Assembly: GCA_938020445.1 (NCBI GenBank)
Contig: CALIIC010000008.1
Coordinates: 1 to 43,291 of the forward strand
Origin: an uncultured Flavobacteriaceae bacterium
GTDB taxonomy: Bacteria; Bacteroidota; Bacteroidia; Flavobacteriales; Flavobacteriaceae
Length of the DNA: 43,291 nucleotides
Reading direction: 5' to 3'
A program made the translations under genes and the position numbers. Under the pieces are notes generated by a model, which was not told the origin of the DNA, searched no databases, and was given only the letters and a program-made list of their open reading frames with translations. This document shows positions 17,401 to 24,177 of the stretch, piece by piece (positions within the stretch are counted from its first letter, which is position 1; each line of letters begins with the position of its first letter).

Positions 17401-17501
17401 GCCACGGTCGGACATTGTGCGACCGCTTGATAGGACATGCTGAACAGTGCAAGACAAAATAGCCACTTAAAGTAGTCGCTTTTAATTCTTATGTTAGGCA
17501 T
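14445..17501 (-). CDS. Secreted multi-Ig-repeat protein with type B T9SS C-terminal domain
   Basis: A 1018-residue cell-surface or secreted protein. The signal peptide ends near residue 28 (SYQAVAQ). Three ~80-residue Ig-like modules of type A (W-Y/F then LxxGxTYY, two Cys each) fill about 29-262. Five type B modules of 79-80 residues (DLFxLLGG.PDAGGTW, LASGTGVFDPGVD, YTYTV) fill about 262-665, and three more type A modules about 665-930. The C-terminus is a CHU_C / gliding-motility type B sorting domain: PDGFSPNGDGINDAYDL, IYNRYGNLVF, PWDGTSN, NGVYFY. Type B signals are processed by the T9SS and depend on a PorP/SprF partner, encoded 5 bp downstream. The paired Cys in every module probably form disulfides. 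It is first in its operon. It is probably an adhesin, as in SprB-like systems, but the ligand is unknown. Confidence 0.92.
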   Translation of the reverse strand: MPNIRIKSDYFKWLFCLALFSMSYQAVAQCPTVATPNQAFCDADNPRIQDLVATDEGGGIAWYATPVGGAPFTANIVLQDGVTYYADDLIESCAVRPSVTVSISGEPPTNVDVAVSRCSSDINTISQLNANGTNIQWYTDQNGGTLLPGVEPLVDGVTYWVQQTEGLCTSIRLPTTVTIIDPGEPTGPAEQFFCFDPNNPVTFTVGDLSATGTNINWYNSLTSNSPLDPTTPLVDNTSYFATQTTFPCESTGRFETIARFDNLPDPGTDNALPLCDDSTASIDLFTELGGTPDNGGVWTGPEATTNGDQGTLDTSLLGPGTAVFTYTIPGVNACPDVTANVTITIQEEPDAGDDALLEICSNEPTVDLFTLLGGTPDAGGTWSPVLASGTGVFDPGVDSSGIYTYTVAATAPCTTPDTATITVTVTQAPDAGVDANQAFCESDPSLDLFTLLGAGADAGGTWSPALASGTGVFDPGVDPAGDYTYTLDPSATCPGDEAIVTVTVADQLSAGDDGTLELCTNDPITDLFASLGGAPDTGGVWTPALASGTGLFEPGVDTAGVYTYTVGATSACPSDSATVTVGVNIERIAGTNATETVCGSDTAFDLFPLLGITANAGGTWTGPSTLTNGDTGTFDPATNAGGTYTYTVIGSGACQDVNATVEVTVINPTPSLDTDGNIFCTLDNPVINDLIANIIPENGGTIQVYSAATGGTALDGTDALVNGSTYHVSETDVPSGCEGTIRLAVTIQINDPAIPLLSETAVEFCLIDAPTVAELNAFITAGNNVLWFDAATNGTAFADTDALLSGDYFAFEEDINGCRSLASIAINVTINDNAPPTLNPMGNELCGVERPTIAALEANLTVPAGLSVVWYDAMEAGTVLNTSELLLDNATYYAATFNATTGCESNERLEITVDLTACDLSVYTLLIPDGFSPNGDGINDAYDLRDVEFLFEDYTIEIYNRYGNLVFMGNNAVAPWDGTSNQPGAAGNNVMPNGVYFYIFNFNRDNLPAQQGRIYLNR
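15510..16715 (-). repeat. Five tandem ~240-bp repeats encoding type B Ig-like modules
   Basis: Five consecutive in-frame repeats of 237-240 bp. The match is strong at DNA level: blocks around 16081-16135 and 16321-16375 are exactly 240 bp apart and share long near-identical stretches (for example ACCAAGTACCTCCTGCATC). A further copy lies 237 bp away, near 15844-15895. The outer two repeats are more diverged, which suggests that the middle ones arose by recent duplication. Copy number may vary between strains. Confidence 0.8.
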
Positions 17502-17779
17502 TGGGTGGTTTTTAGGTTAAACACAGTTAAGGTATTAAAGCGATAAAAGTATTTTTGTATTACATCGTAGAGAAAAGAATGTTGTGAAATGGGCCAAATA
17601 GGGTGTGAACTCCAACATTTGTGTTAAAAATCGTTCAAAAAAGATGCATTTCATCGATCATTATTTTGCATTTTATCGATGAGCCTTTTGTTTATGGGAT
17701 GCGCAAGAGCGGTGAAATTGCCGTTGTTTTACACCCTCTTTTTCGAACAATGGCTATCTTTATCCTCTAATCTTATTCA

Positions 17780-19138
17780 ATGCAAATTCATTTTATCGCC
17801 ATAGGCGGAAGTGCCATGCACAATTTGGCCTTGGCCCTGCGCCACAAGGGATATCGGATAACCGGAAGCGACGATGTCATTTTTGAGCCCTCGGCAAGCC
17901 GTTTGAAGGCACAAGGTCTTTTTCCGGAAACCTTCGGTTGGTTCCCAGAAAAAATACATAAAGACTTGGATGCGATCATTCTGGGAATGCATGCAAAACA
18001 GGACAATCCTGAACTATTAATGGCCCAAGAGCTGGGAATCTCCATTTATTCCTATCCCGAGTTCCTCTACGAACAATCAAAGCATAAGACACGGGTGGTA
18101 ATAGGGGGTAGCCATGGTAAAACGACCATTACGTCAATGATACTACATGTACTCAACTATCACGATATTGCCGTTGATTATATGGTAGGAGCGCAGCTCG
18201 ATGGTTTTGATCGCATGGTACACCTCACCGAGGAGAACGATTTCATCGTATTGGAAGGGGATGAGTACTTGTCTTCCCCTATTGATCGAAGACCAAAATT
18301 TCACTTATACAAACCTAATATCGCCTTATTGAGTGGCATTGCCTGGGATCATATCAACGTGTTTCCTACCTTTGAAAACTACGTATCCCAGTTTCGCATT
18401 TTTGTAGATAGTATTGTAAAGGGTGGTAGTATTACCTACAACGCGGAAGACCCGGAAGTACAAAAAGTGGTCGAAGCTTCGGAAAATACCATTCGCAAAC
18501 TCCCCTATACAACACCTAGTTATACGGTGGAAGATGGACAAACCTTGCTTGATACGGAAGAAGGTCCCATGCCCATCGAGGTTTTTGGAAAGCACAACCT
18601 GAACAATTTGGCAGGAGCCAAATGGATCTGCCAGCATATGGGCGTTGACGAGGCCGATTTCTACGAGGCGATCGCCACCTTCAAAGGGGCTTCGAAACGC
18701 TTGGAAAAACTAGCTGAAAACGGTAGAAGTGTGGTGTATAAAGATTTTGCCCATTCCCCTAGTAAGGTAGCTGCTACTACGAAAGCGGTGAAAGAACAAT
18801 ATCCTGAGCGCACCGTAATTGCTTGCCTGGAACTGCATACCTATAGCAGTTTTAATCCAGAATTTTTAAAGGAATACCGAGGGGCGTTGGCGCATGCCGA
18901 TCAGGCAATCGTTTTTTATCTGCCCGAATCGGTGGCCATTAAGAAATTGGCGCCGGTAAGTCCGGAACAGATTGCGACCGCTTTTGAACGCGAAGATTTA
19001 CAGATTTATACCGATGCCGAGGCGTTTCGAGAGTTTGTAATGAACAGCAACCTAAGCGATTCGGCGCTGTTGTTGATGAGTTCAGGTAACTATGGAGGTC
19101 TGGATCTCGAAACAGTAAAGGAGAAAGTGAACGGTTAA
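17780..19138 (+). CDS. mpl: Mpl-like UDP-N-acetylmuramate:tripeptide ligase (Mur ligase family)
   Basis: A 452-residue cytoplasmic Mur ligase close to the 457-residue E. coli Mpl, which joins UDP-MurNAc to recycled L-Ala-gamma-D-Glu-meso-DAP. The N-terminal Rossmann domain has HFIAIGGSAMHNLA and ITGSD. The ATP-binding P-loop is GGSHGKTT (109-116). The central domain has GDEYLSSPIDRRPKF, matching the ADEYDxAFFDKRSKF of Mpl, and IAWDHINVFP, matching the LEFDHADIF segment. The C-terminal domain carries the DFAHSPSKV motif. The spacing and the DEY...DRR signature favour Mpl over MurC. It is divergent from the T9SS operon across 278 bp. TATCTTTA at 17755-17762 is a 7/8 match to the -7 consensus, but no good -33 element is seen. 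Confidence 0.88.
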   Translation: MQIHFIAIGGSAMHNLALALRHKGYRITGSDDVIFEPSASRLKAQGLFPETFGWFPEKIHKDLDAIILGMHAKQDNPELLMAQELGISIYSYPEFLYEQSKHKTRVVIGGSHGKTTITSMILHVLNYHDIAVDYMVGAQLDGFDRMVHLTEENDFIVLEGDEYLSSPIDRRPKFHLYKPNIALLSGIAWDHINVFPTFENYVSQFRIFVDSIVKGGSITYNAEDPEVQKVVEASENTIRKLPYTTPSYTVEDGQTLLDTEEGPMPIEVFGKHNLNNLAGAKWICQHMGVDEADFYEAIATFKGASKRLEKLAENGRSVVYKDFAHSPSKVAATTKAVKEQYPERTVIACLELHTYSSFNPEFLKEYRGALAHADQAIVFYLPESVAIKKLAPVSPEQIATAFEREDLQIYTDAEAFREFVMNSNLSDSALLLMSSGNYGGLDLETVKEKVNG

Positions 19139-19257
19139 CCTATTGGAATACAAGTTCGGAAAATTTGTCAGGTTGCCTTTTCTGGAATGTATTTTGTATT
19201 TGATACGGTATGTTTTGGACGAAGACAAGCGGTTTCTTTCGTATTGCACGCAAGTAT

Positions 19258-19425
19258 ATGGCTCGTAAGATAACGGTGTTGTTGGTCGCTTTTATGTTGG
19301 GTATGAGCAACGTAATTTTGGAGGAAGATCGGATGGTCAATGATACCCGCGCCGTGTTGGAACAGCAAGAAGAAACCCCAGAAGATGATTTTTTGGATGT
19401 TGTGTTCTACGAAGACGTGCGTTGA
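19258..19425 (+). CDS. Small single-pass membrane or exported peptide, unknown
   Basis: A predicted 55-residue protein starting at ATG 19258: MARKITVLLVAFMLGMSN is a hydrophobic leader or membrane segment and the remainder is strongly acidic (EEDR, EQQEETPEDD, YEDVR). The frame is also open back to an ATG at 19210, giving 71 residues, but that start would place charged residues before the leader. It lies 119 bp after the Mpl-like gene, and its 3' end overlaps the 3' end of the convergent PaiB-like gene by 19 bp. The leader followed by an acidic tail looks like a genuine small protein, but it is short and I cannot name a family. Confidence 0.5.
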   Translation: MARKITVLLVAFMLGMSNVILEEDRMVNDTRAVLEQQEETPEDDFLDVVFYEDVR

Positions 19426-20045
19426 GCATTTTCATGGTTTTGAAAAATACGCTCCACAAACTGGGTCACATCTCTTTTTTGACTTTCGATGAGCCTTTGT
19501 TTCGCCAGCAATTGGTCTTTTTTTAGCTTGTCTTGCGAAAATTTAAACTTGCCTTCCCATCCCGTAATTTCAATTTCAAAGCCAACGATATAATCCACCA
19601 GCCGATCCATACGTGGGTCGTCCTGTTGCAGTTTATATTTGGGGTTTTCACCTTCTAGAAAGGCGGTCATCCGTACCATGGTCTGTTTTACGCTTTCCTT
19701 GTCCGTAAGGAGGCGAACCGTTCCCGTAAGGTGGGCAAAAATATAGTTCCAGGTAGGCAGTTGCTCGGTGGTATAAACCGAAGGGGAAATATAACAATCC
19801 GGACCATAAAAAATACTGGTTGCAATGGTGCCATCTTTCAAAGTGGCCGTCTGCGGGTTGTACTTGTCGATATGGGCTACAAGCTTACCGAATTTACTGC
19901 CGTCGGCCTCATAAATAATGGGAATATGCGTAATAAGTGGCTGGTTATTGTGCACCGTTACCATGGTGGCAAAGGGGTACTTCTTGGCTACATCGATGAC
20001 ACTTTTAAAATTGCGTTCTTGGTGGTGTTGCGGTGGGTACTTCAT
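19407..20045 (-). CDS. PaiB-like FMN-binding split-barrel protein
   Basis: A 212-residue protein of the PaiB / FMN-binding negative transcriptional regulator family (Bacillus PaiB is about 207 residues). Family features are the start MKYPPQHHQERN, PFATMVTV, LITHIPIIYE, LVAHIDKYNPQ, FYGPDCYISPSVY and LPTWNYIFAHLTG, followed by VGFEIEITGWEGKFKFSQ. The fold binds flavin. PaiB in Bacillus influences sporulation and protease genes, but the role in Bacteroidota is unclear. I chose ATG 20045; the frame stays open to 20132, but the extra residues are not like the family. It is followed upstream by a DUF1569 gene in the same direction (29 bp gap), so the two may be cotranscribed. Confidence 0.88.
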   Translation of the reverse strand: MKYPPQHHQERNFKSVIDVAKKYPFATMVTVHNNQPLITHIPIIYEADGSKFGKLVAHIDKYNPQTATLKDGTIATSIFYGPDCYISPSVYTTEQLPTWNYIFAHLTGTVRLLTDKESVKQTMVRMTAFLEGENPKYKLQQDDPRMDRLVDYIVGFEIEITGWEGKFKFSQDKLKKDQLLAKQRLIESQKRDVTQFVERIFQNHENAQRTSS

Positions 20046-20074
20046 AAGAATTGTAAAACAGTATAAGAGGTGCG

Positions 20075-20518
20075 CTATACACCAAATTGTTGCAGGTGGT
20101 GGTCTAGGTGTTTGTATTCCAACTGTCCCCATTGGTCGTGGGTGAATTCACCAAAAATCGGATGCGGCTGCCATTCCTTTCGGTCTTTGGTCAAATGTAC
20201 CTGATCCACCATGGCGCGTAGTTTTTTTACTTCCATTGCAAAGTCTTTTTCCTCGGTGGCTTTGGCCATGGGGGAGGTGGGGAGGTGTTTGCGAAGGGGC
20301 TTGTCGCTATAAAGTGATTTTTTAAAGAAAAACTTGATCAACGGGTTGCCCTTCTTCCCGTACTTTTTGTTTTTGATGGCGACCTTAAGAGGAATTTGAC
20401 AATGCCATACCATTTGGCCAACGGTCATTTTACCCCATAAAGGATCTAAGTTTTTATTCAAGGCGTCGATGCGGTTTAGCAATTCATTGTAGGCGGCAGC
20501 GTCAAAGATAGATTTCAT
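20075..20518 (-). CDS. DUF1569 / DinB-superfamily protein
   Basis: A 147-residue soluble protein resembling DUF1569, a four-helix-bundle group in the DinB/YfiT superfamily. It shows the N-terminal pattern LNRIDALNKNLDPLWGKMTVGQMVWHCQ, with His in the position used for metal binding in DinB proteins, and the C-terminal HPIFGEFTHDQWGQLEYKHLDHHLQQF with several further His. These could form a three-His metal site, which is inference. I took the start at ATG 20518 (MKSIFDAAAYNELL); the longer open frame overlaps the divergent radC gene and lacks family features. It is divergent from radC across 87 bp. Confidence 0.85.
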   Translation of the reverse strand: MKSIFDAAAYNELLNRIDALNKNLDPLWGKMTVGQMVWHCQIPLKVAIKNKKYGKKGNPLIKFFFKKSLYSDKPLRKHLPTSPMAKATEEKDFAMEVKKLRAMVDQVHLTKDRKEWQPHPIFGEFTHDQWGQLEYKHLDHHLQQFGV

Positions 20519-20605
20519 GGTCTTACTTGTTTGTTCTGTCGAAAATACGATAAAAATAGCGGCCGGTTGTTTCCAAAGCAAGTCACAAATCCCTATTTTT
20601 AGAAG

Positions 20606-21304
20606 ATGCAAGACAAAGCGGTTTCCTTTTCTATCAAACACTGGTCGGAAGACGACAAACCCCGTGAAAAATTAGTACATAAGGGCAAGTCTGCCTTGTC
20701 GGATGCCGAACTGGTGGCCATTTTAATCGGTTCAGGTAGTAAAGAAGAAAGTGCAGTGGAGCTTTCCAAACGTATTTTGGCGTCGGTAGGGAATAATCTG
20801 AATGAGTTGGGAAAGTTGTCGATCCTACAACTTACCCAGTTTAAAGGCATTGGTGAAGCCAAGGCCGTGGCCATTTCCGCAGCTTTGGAAATTGGGCGGC
20901 GCAGAAGGGGAGAAGAGATATTGCGGATCAATAAGATCGGTAGCAGTAGAGATGCCTTTGAGTTGCTCTTGCCCACGCTTGGCGACCTGGCCCATGAGGA
21001 GTTTTGGATTCTGTATTTAAACAATGCGAACAAGGTATTGCTTCGATCCCAATTGAGCAAGGGCGGTCTTACCGGTACCTTGGTAGATGTGCGGGTTGTA
21101 ATGAAGCAGGCCTTGGAACTCGGTGCAGTGGCACTTATTTTGGCGCACAACCACCCTTCGGGCACGCTGAAACCCAGCAAGGCCGATATAGAGGTGACCC
21201 AAAAACTTCAAAATGCGGGGGCGGCATTGGATATCAAAATTTTAGATCATTTGATCATCACCCAAAAAACGTATTTTAGTTTTGCCGATGATCAACTGTT
21301 ATAA
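20606..21304 (+). CDS. radC: RadC/YicR family JAB-domain protein
   Basis: A 232-residue protein with the typical UPF0758/RadC layout. The N-terminal part (about 1-100) contains the PREKLVHKGKSALSDAELVAILIGSG segment and a helix-hairpin-helix (FKGIGEAKAVAISAALEIGRR). The C-terminal JAMM/MPN+ domain has a conserved Glu in the AHEEFWILYLN strand and the metal motif AHNHPSG...PSKAD (H181, H183, D194). RadC was once thought to be a repair protein; its real function is unresolved, and the metalloprotease-like site is intact here. It is divergent from the DUF1569 gene. Confidence 0.95.
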   Translation: MQDKAVSFSIKHWSEDDKPREKLVHKGKSALSDAELVAILIGSGSKEESAVELSKRILASVGNNLNELGKLSILQLTQFKGIGEAKAVAISAALEIGRRRRGEEILRINKIGSSRDAFELLLPTLGDLAHEEFWILYLNNANKVLLRSQLSKGGLTGTLVDVRVVMKQALELGAVALILAHNHPSGTLKPSKADIEVTQKLQNAGAALDIKILDHLIITQKTYFSFADDQLL

Positions 21305-21382
21305 GCAATAGGAGCTATGCTGCCAATAGTTGCTGGTAAATATATACCATGTATGTACTACTAAAAACCACTTCAAAACATC

Positions 21383-21958
21383 ATGAACAAAGACCATTTT
21401 CTAAACCGTATTTTTAAATTTGAAAATTTTAGTTCAGAAGAGCTGGCACTGGTACTAAGGCAATTCGAAGCGGTTCATTTTAATAAAAATGAGTATCTCA
21501 TTGAAAAAGGGAAAGTAGCGAGTTATTATTACTTTTTAGAAACAGGATTTTTACGTTCCTATACGATTGATACGGAAGGAAATGATATAACAACGAAGTT
21601 CTTTTCAGAGAATGATATTGTAATCGATTGGCATTCTTATTTTTTGAAAAAACCTTGCAAGGAATCTATTCAGGCATTAACAAACGGAAGATGTTGGAAA
21701 ATTAGTTTTACCAACTTTATGAAGTTATTCCATATCGAAGCGTTCCGAGAAGTGGGAAGAACAAGATTAATTAACAACTATTTTGAGTTAAAAAATCATT
21801 CAATATCCATCATTGCGGATCAAGCAAAGGACCGCTATTTGAATTTAATTCAGGAAAAGCCCGCCATCGTTCAAAATGTTCCGCTCAAACACATCGCCAC
21901 GTTTTTGGGCATTACCGACACTTCGCTGAGCAGAATTAGAAAAGAAATCACTTTGTAA
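21383..21958 (+). CDS. Crp/Fnr-type transcriptional regulator
   Basis: A 191-residue protein with an N-terminal cyclic-nucleotide-binding-like jelly roll at about 15-115 (FNKNEYLIEKGKVASYYYFLETGFLRSY) and a C-terminal winged helix with the recognition segment LKHIATFLGITDTSLSRIRKEI. It is typical of the many short Crp/Fnr-like regulators in Bacteroidota, in which the cAMP-binding residues are usually not conserved. I see no Cys cluster for an iron-sulfur centre. It is separated by 10 bp from the downstream membrane protein gene, so it probably shares an operon with it and may control it. Base composition is more AT-rich than in radC. Confidence 0.92.
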   Translation: MNKDHFLNRIFKFENFSSEELALVLRQFEAVHFNKNEYLIEKGKVASYYYFLETGFLRSYTIDTEGNDITTKFFSENDIVIDWHSYFLKKPCKESIQALTNGRCWKISFTNFMKLFHIEAFREVGRTRLINNYFELKNHSISIIADQAKDRYLNLIQEKPAIVQNVPLKHIATFLGITDTSLSRIRKEITL

Positions 21959-21968
21959 CCCACCACCT

Positions 21969-22664
21969 ATGTTTTCAGATCAAGTACCTATTATTTTTTC
22001 GCTGATTTTTCTATTGGCCTTTGTCTTTCCTGTGGCAATGGTAGCGGGTTTGGCAAAAAAAGGAAAGGTGAAAAACGGATTTTGGTTGGTGCTAGGTTTT
22101 TATATTGTTTATCTAATGGCCGTAGCGATCGCCAGTCTAAATGGCTTTTTTGATACGGTCATGTTGCCGCCAAAGATTGTATTGACTACAACACTTCCCT
22201 TGGCCATATTGGTTACGATTATATATAGTACCCGAGTGTGCAAGAATGCGAATGCCGTTTTAAGTTTAGCCGATTTGGTCGGGATTCATATTTTCCGACT
22301 GATAGGGAGCACATTCATCATTCTTTTTCTTTTTGAGTTGTTACCCCCTGTATTTGCCCTTTTTGCGGGTATAGGCGATTTACTTACTGCGATAAGCAGT
22401 GTTTTGGTAGTAAAGGCTATCAAAACCAATAAAACCTATGCCAGACGGTTGACATACATTTGGAATACTTTTGGTTTGGTTGATATTTTGATCACTTCGG
22501 CCATGGCCATAATCTTTACCAAAATTAGTATGGATAATGGGGTTCAAGGTGTGGAAATGTTGGCGGAGTTTCCATTTTGCTTTATTCCCGCCTTTGCGCC
22601 ACCGACCATTATTTTTCTACACCTATTGGTTTTTCGCAAATTGTCTTCCACAAAAAATACCTGA
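21969..22664 (+). CDS. Polytopic membrane protein, unknown
   Basis: A 231-residue integral membrane protein that I cannot place in a family. There are about six to seven hydrophobic segments, at roughly residues 8-28, 36-58, 66-86, 108-126, 127-148, 164-184 and 200-222. Small basic loops (KKGKVKNG, KAIKTNKTYARR) suggest cytoplasmic sides. A Pro/Phe-rich motif FELLPPVFALFAGIGDLLTA lies in the middle. It follows the Crp-like regulator by 10 bp and is probably cotranscribed with it. The C-terminal tail RKLSSTKNT is short and basic. No transport or enzyme signature is visible. Confidence 0.8.
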   Translation: MFSDQVPIIFSLIFLLAFVFPVAMVAGLAKKGKVKNGFWLVLGFYIVYLMAVAIASLNGFFDTVMLPPKIVLTTTLPLAILVTIIYSTRVCKNANAVLSLADLVGIHIFRLIGSTFIILFLFELLPPVFALFAGIGDLLTAISSVLVVKAIKTNKTYARRLTYIWNTFGLVDILITSAMAIIFTKISMDNGVQGVEMLAEFPFCFIPAFAPPTIIFLHLLVFRKLSSTKNT

Positions 22665-22710
22665 AATTCATTTCTTGCCATAGGCTAAGTTTTTTCTCTT
22701 TTGTCGCTCC

Positions 22711-22718
22711 TACTTTTG
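22711..22718 (+). promoter_or_regulatory. Candidate -7 element for the YCII/SRPBCC gene pair
   Basis: TACTTTTG matches TAnnTTTG exactly and lies 31 bp before the ATG at 22749. A T-rich stretch sits at the -33 distance, but no clear TTG is present there. It supports a transcription unit starting with the YCII gene, separate from the membrane protein gene upstream. Confidence 0.45.
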
Positions 22719-22748
22719 AGGTGTTGTTTAACATTTAAAATTAAAAAT

Positions 22749-23102
22749 ATGAAAGCAGAACAAACATTTATGATGGTATTTAGGTATACGCCCAATCCTG
22801 AATACCGGCCTACAGCAGAAGAAATAGCACAGATGAAGCAAGATTGGGGGAGTTTTATTGGGAATATCGCCATCAAAGAAAAATTGGAAAGTACGCATCA
22901 ATTGGGTTTTGAAGGAAAGCAAATCGCTGCAGATTTAACCGTGTCGGAAGGTATCCTAATTGCTGACACAAAAATGGTCAGTGGTACTATGATCGTAAAG
23001 GCGAACTCTTTGGAGGAAGCTGTTGAGATGGCAAAGGACAGCCCCATATTAAAAATGGGAGGAACGGTTGAAGTACGCAGTATCATACCTATGAACCATT
23101 AA
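22749..23102 (+). CDS. YCII-related domain protein
   Basis: A 117-residue cytoplasmic protein of the YCII-related (dimeric alpha-beta barrel) superfamily. Features are FMMVFRYTPNPEYRPTAEEIAQM at the N-terminus, a central WGSFIGNIAIKEKLESTHQLGF helix-strand, and the conserved end VKANSLEEAVEMAKDSPIL....VEVRSIIPM. Family members are often encoded near ECF sigma factors or SRPBCC proteins and are thought to bind or turn over small molecules. The reaction here is unknown. I use ATG 22749; an upstream in-frame start at 22701 would overlap the promoter-like element and adds unrelated residues. An SRPBCC gene follows 15 bp downstream. Confidence 0.88.
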   Translation: MKAEQTFMMVFRYTPNPEYRPTAEEIAQMKQDWGSFIGNIAIKEKLESTHQLGFEGKQIAADLTVSEGILIADTKMVSGTMIVKANSLEEAVEMAKDSPILKMGGTVEVRSIIPMNH

Positions 23103-23117
23103 TGTAACCCTTTAAAA

Positions 23118-23654
23118 ATGAAAAAAATGATACTAACTAGCATCGCCGTGGTATTGGTTTTGTTTTTAGGAGTTGGGTTGTATAATGCAAGTAAATTGCG
23201 GCAGATCCACATTCAAAAAACCGTAACAATCAATGCAGATATGCAAACCACTTTTAACAACGTCCTTTATTTAAAAAACTTCACAAAATGGTCTCCTTTT
23301 TACGAGGCAGATCCTACACAAAAAACCGAAGTGAAGGGAACCGATGGGCAAGTAGGAGCCCAATTTCATTGGGAAGGAAACAAGGGGAAAGACTTGGGAT
23401 ATCAAGAAATAAAAGAAATTCAACCTTTAAAATATATAAAGATGGGATGTGTTATTCAAAAGCCATTTATGGCTACCCCTACGTTTGAATATTCTTTTTC
23501 TAAAACGGGAAACATTGTAAAAGTAACACAAGATTTCAACCTTGAATCTGGAATGGGAGATGCTTTTTTTATGTGGCTTTTTGGAGCAAAAAAAGACATG
23601 GAAAAAATGAACGGCCGCGGAATGGCTCTCCTTAAGACCCTGTGTGAAAACTAA
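23118..23654 (+). CDS. Membrane-anchored SRPBCC (START-like) domain protein
   Basis: A 178-residue protein. An N-terminal membrane anchor or uncleaved signal (residues ~4-24, ILTSIAVVLVLFLGVGLYN) is followed by a polyketide_cyc/SRPBCC helix-grip domain. The signature pattern is IQKTVTINADMQTTFNNVLYLKNFTKWSPF, which resembles the V-x-I-x-A-x-x-x-x-x-W-SPF start of the family. Such domains bind hydrophobic ligands in a deep pocket. It lies 15 bp after the YCII gene, a common pairing. It ends just before a hairpin at 23683-23707. The ligand is unknown. Confidence 0.87.
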   Translation: MKKMILTSIAVVLVLFLGVGLYNASKLRQIHIQKTVTINADMQTTFNNVLYLKNFTKWSPFYEADPTQKTEVKGTDGQVGAQFHWEGNKGKDLGYQEIKEIQPLKYIKMGCVIQKPFMATPTFEYSFSKTGNIVKVTQDFNLESGMGDAFFMWLFGAKKDMEKMNGRGMALLKTLCEN

Positions 23655-23682
23655 TGGTAATGAGAATGCCCAATTGTAAAAG

Positions 23683-23707
23683 CGACCTTGGTACCTTATC
23701 AAGGTCG
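23683..23707 (+). terminator. Hairpin, probable terminator after the SRPBCC gene
   Basis: Perfect 8-bp stem CGACCTTG (23683-23690) / CAAGGTCG (23700-23707) with a 9-nt loop, 28 bp after the SRPBCC stop. The T tail is short on the plus strand (TTTGC), so termination efficiency is uncertain, but the position is right. Confidence 0.55.
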
Positions 23708-24110
23708 TTTGCGGGCAACTGTCGTATCTGTCAGGGTTTAGATGCTCAAGATAGTGGCAGTACCGTAGGTATTCTTGCAGGAGTAGATGATATGACTAAC
23801 AGTGCAGGGAATAGCAATGCTTGGAACTATGGCGTAGGGTTCCGCAACCGATGTACCTCTCAAGACATAGACAATGCGTTTATAAGTTTGGAGCGTACGG
23901 CCTTTGGTGCGATGGTAGCAGGCAATAGCAACGACGATACCCAGTTTTATTCCCCACAAAGACCGAAAGCTGACAGTTCTTGGTATGTTAGCCACTGCTA
24001 TCGAAGTCGCTCAATGGGTATTTAAAGGTGACGGGCGATACGGGGTGTTTTTGAACAGGCGCATAAAACGTCCTGATTCGTATAATTCTTTTGTTTCAGG
24101 ACCTCTCTAA
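23708..24110 (+). pseudogene. Unexplained segment, possible decayed coding sequence
   Basis: A 470-bp interval without a convincing gene lies between the SRPBCC hairpin and the serine hydrolase promoter. It looks more GC-rich than the hydrolase gene after it. One plus-strand frame reads protein-like from about 23739 to 23950 (GILAGVDDMTNSAGNSN, NAFISLERTAFGAMVAGN). A second plus-strand frame reads protein-like from about 23935 to 24112 (KLTVLGMLATAIEVAQWVFK, RPDSYNSFVSGPL, then a stop). The switch of frame near 23940 is what a frameshifted gene remnant would look like. I do not recognise either piece. An inverted repeat GTCCTGA / TCAGGAC sits at 24070-24076 and 24096-24102, without a T tail. 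Confidence 0.3.
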
Positions 24111-24125
24111 TCTCAAAATTAACTT

Positions 24126-24152
24126 TTGGTTTTGTTTTGAAATCTACGTTTG
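24126..24152 (+). promoter_or_regulatory. Candidate promoter of the serine hydrolase gene
   Basis: TTG at 24126-24128, a 16-bp spacer, and TACGTTTG at 24145-24152, an exact TAnnTTTG match, 25 bp before the ATG at 24178. This is among the best promoter matches in the window. Confidence 0.55.
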
Positions 24153-24177
24153 CATTAGAATATAAAGCACATAAATC

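Noticed and set aside
19408..19425. Overlap of the small acidic peptide with the PaiB-like gene as evidence against it
   Set aside because: Convergent 3' overlaps of this size are common (another occurs at 37138-37141), so overlap alone does not exclude the small gene.
20046..20132. Longer N-terminus for the PaiB-like protein
   Set aside because: The PaiB family begins at MKYPPxHH; the upstream residues overlap the DUF1569 gene end and are unlike the family.
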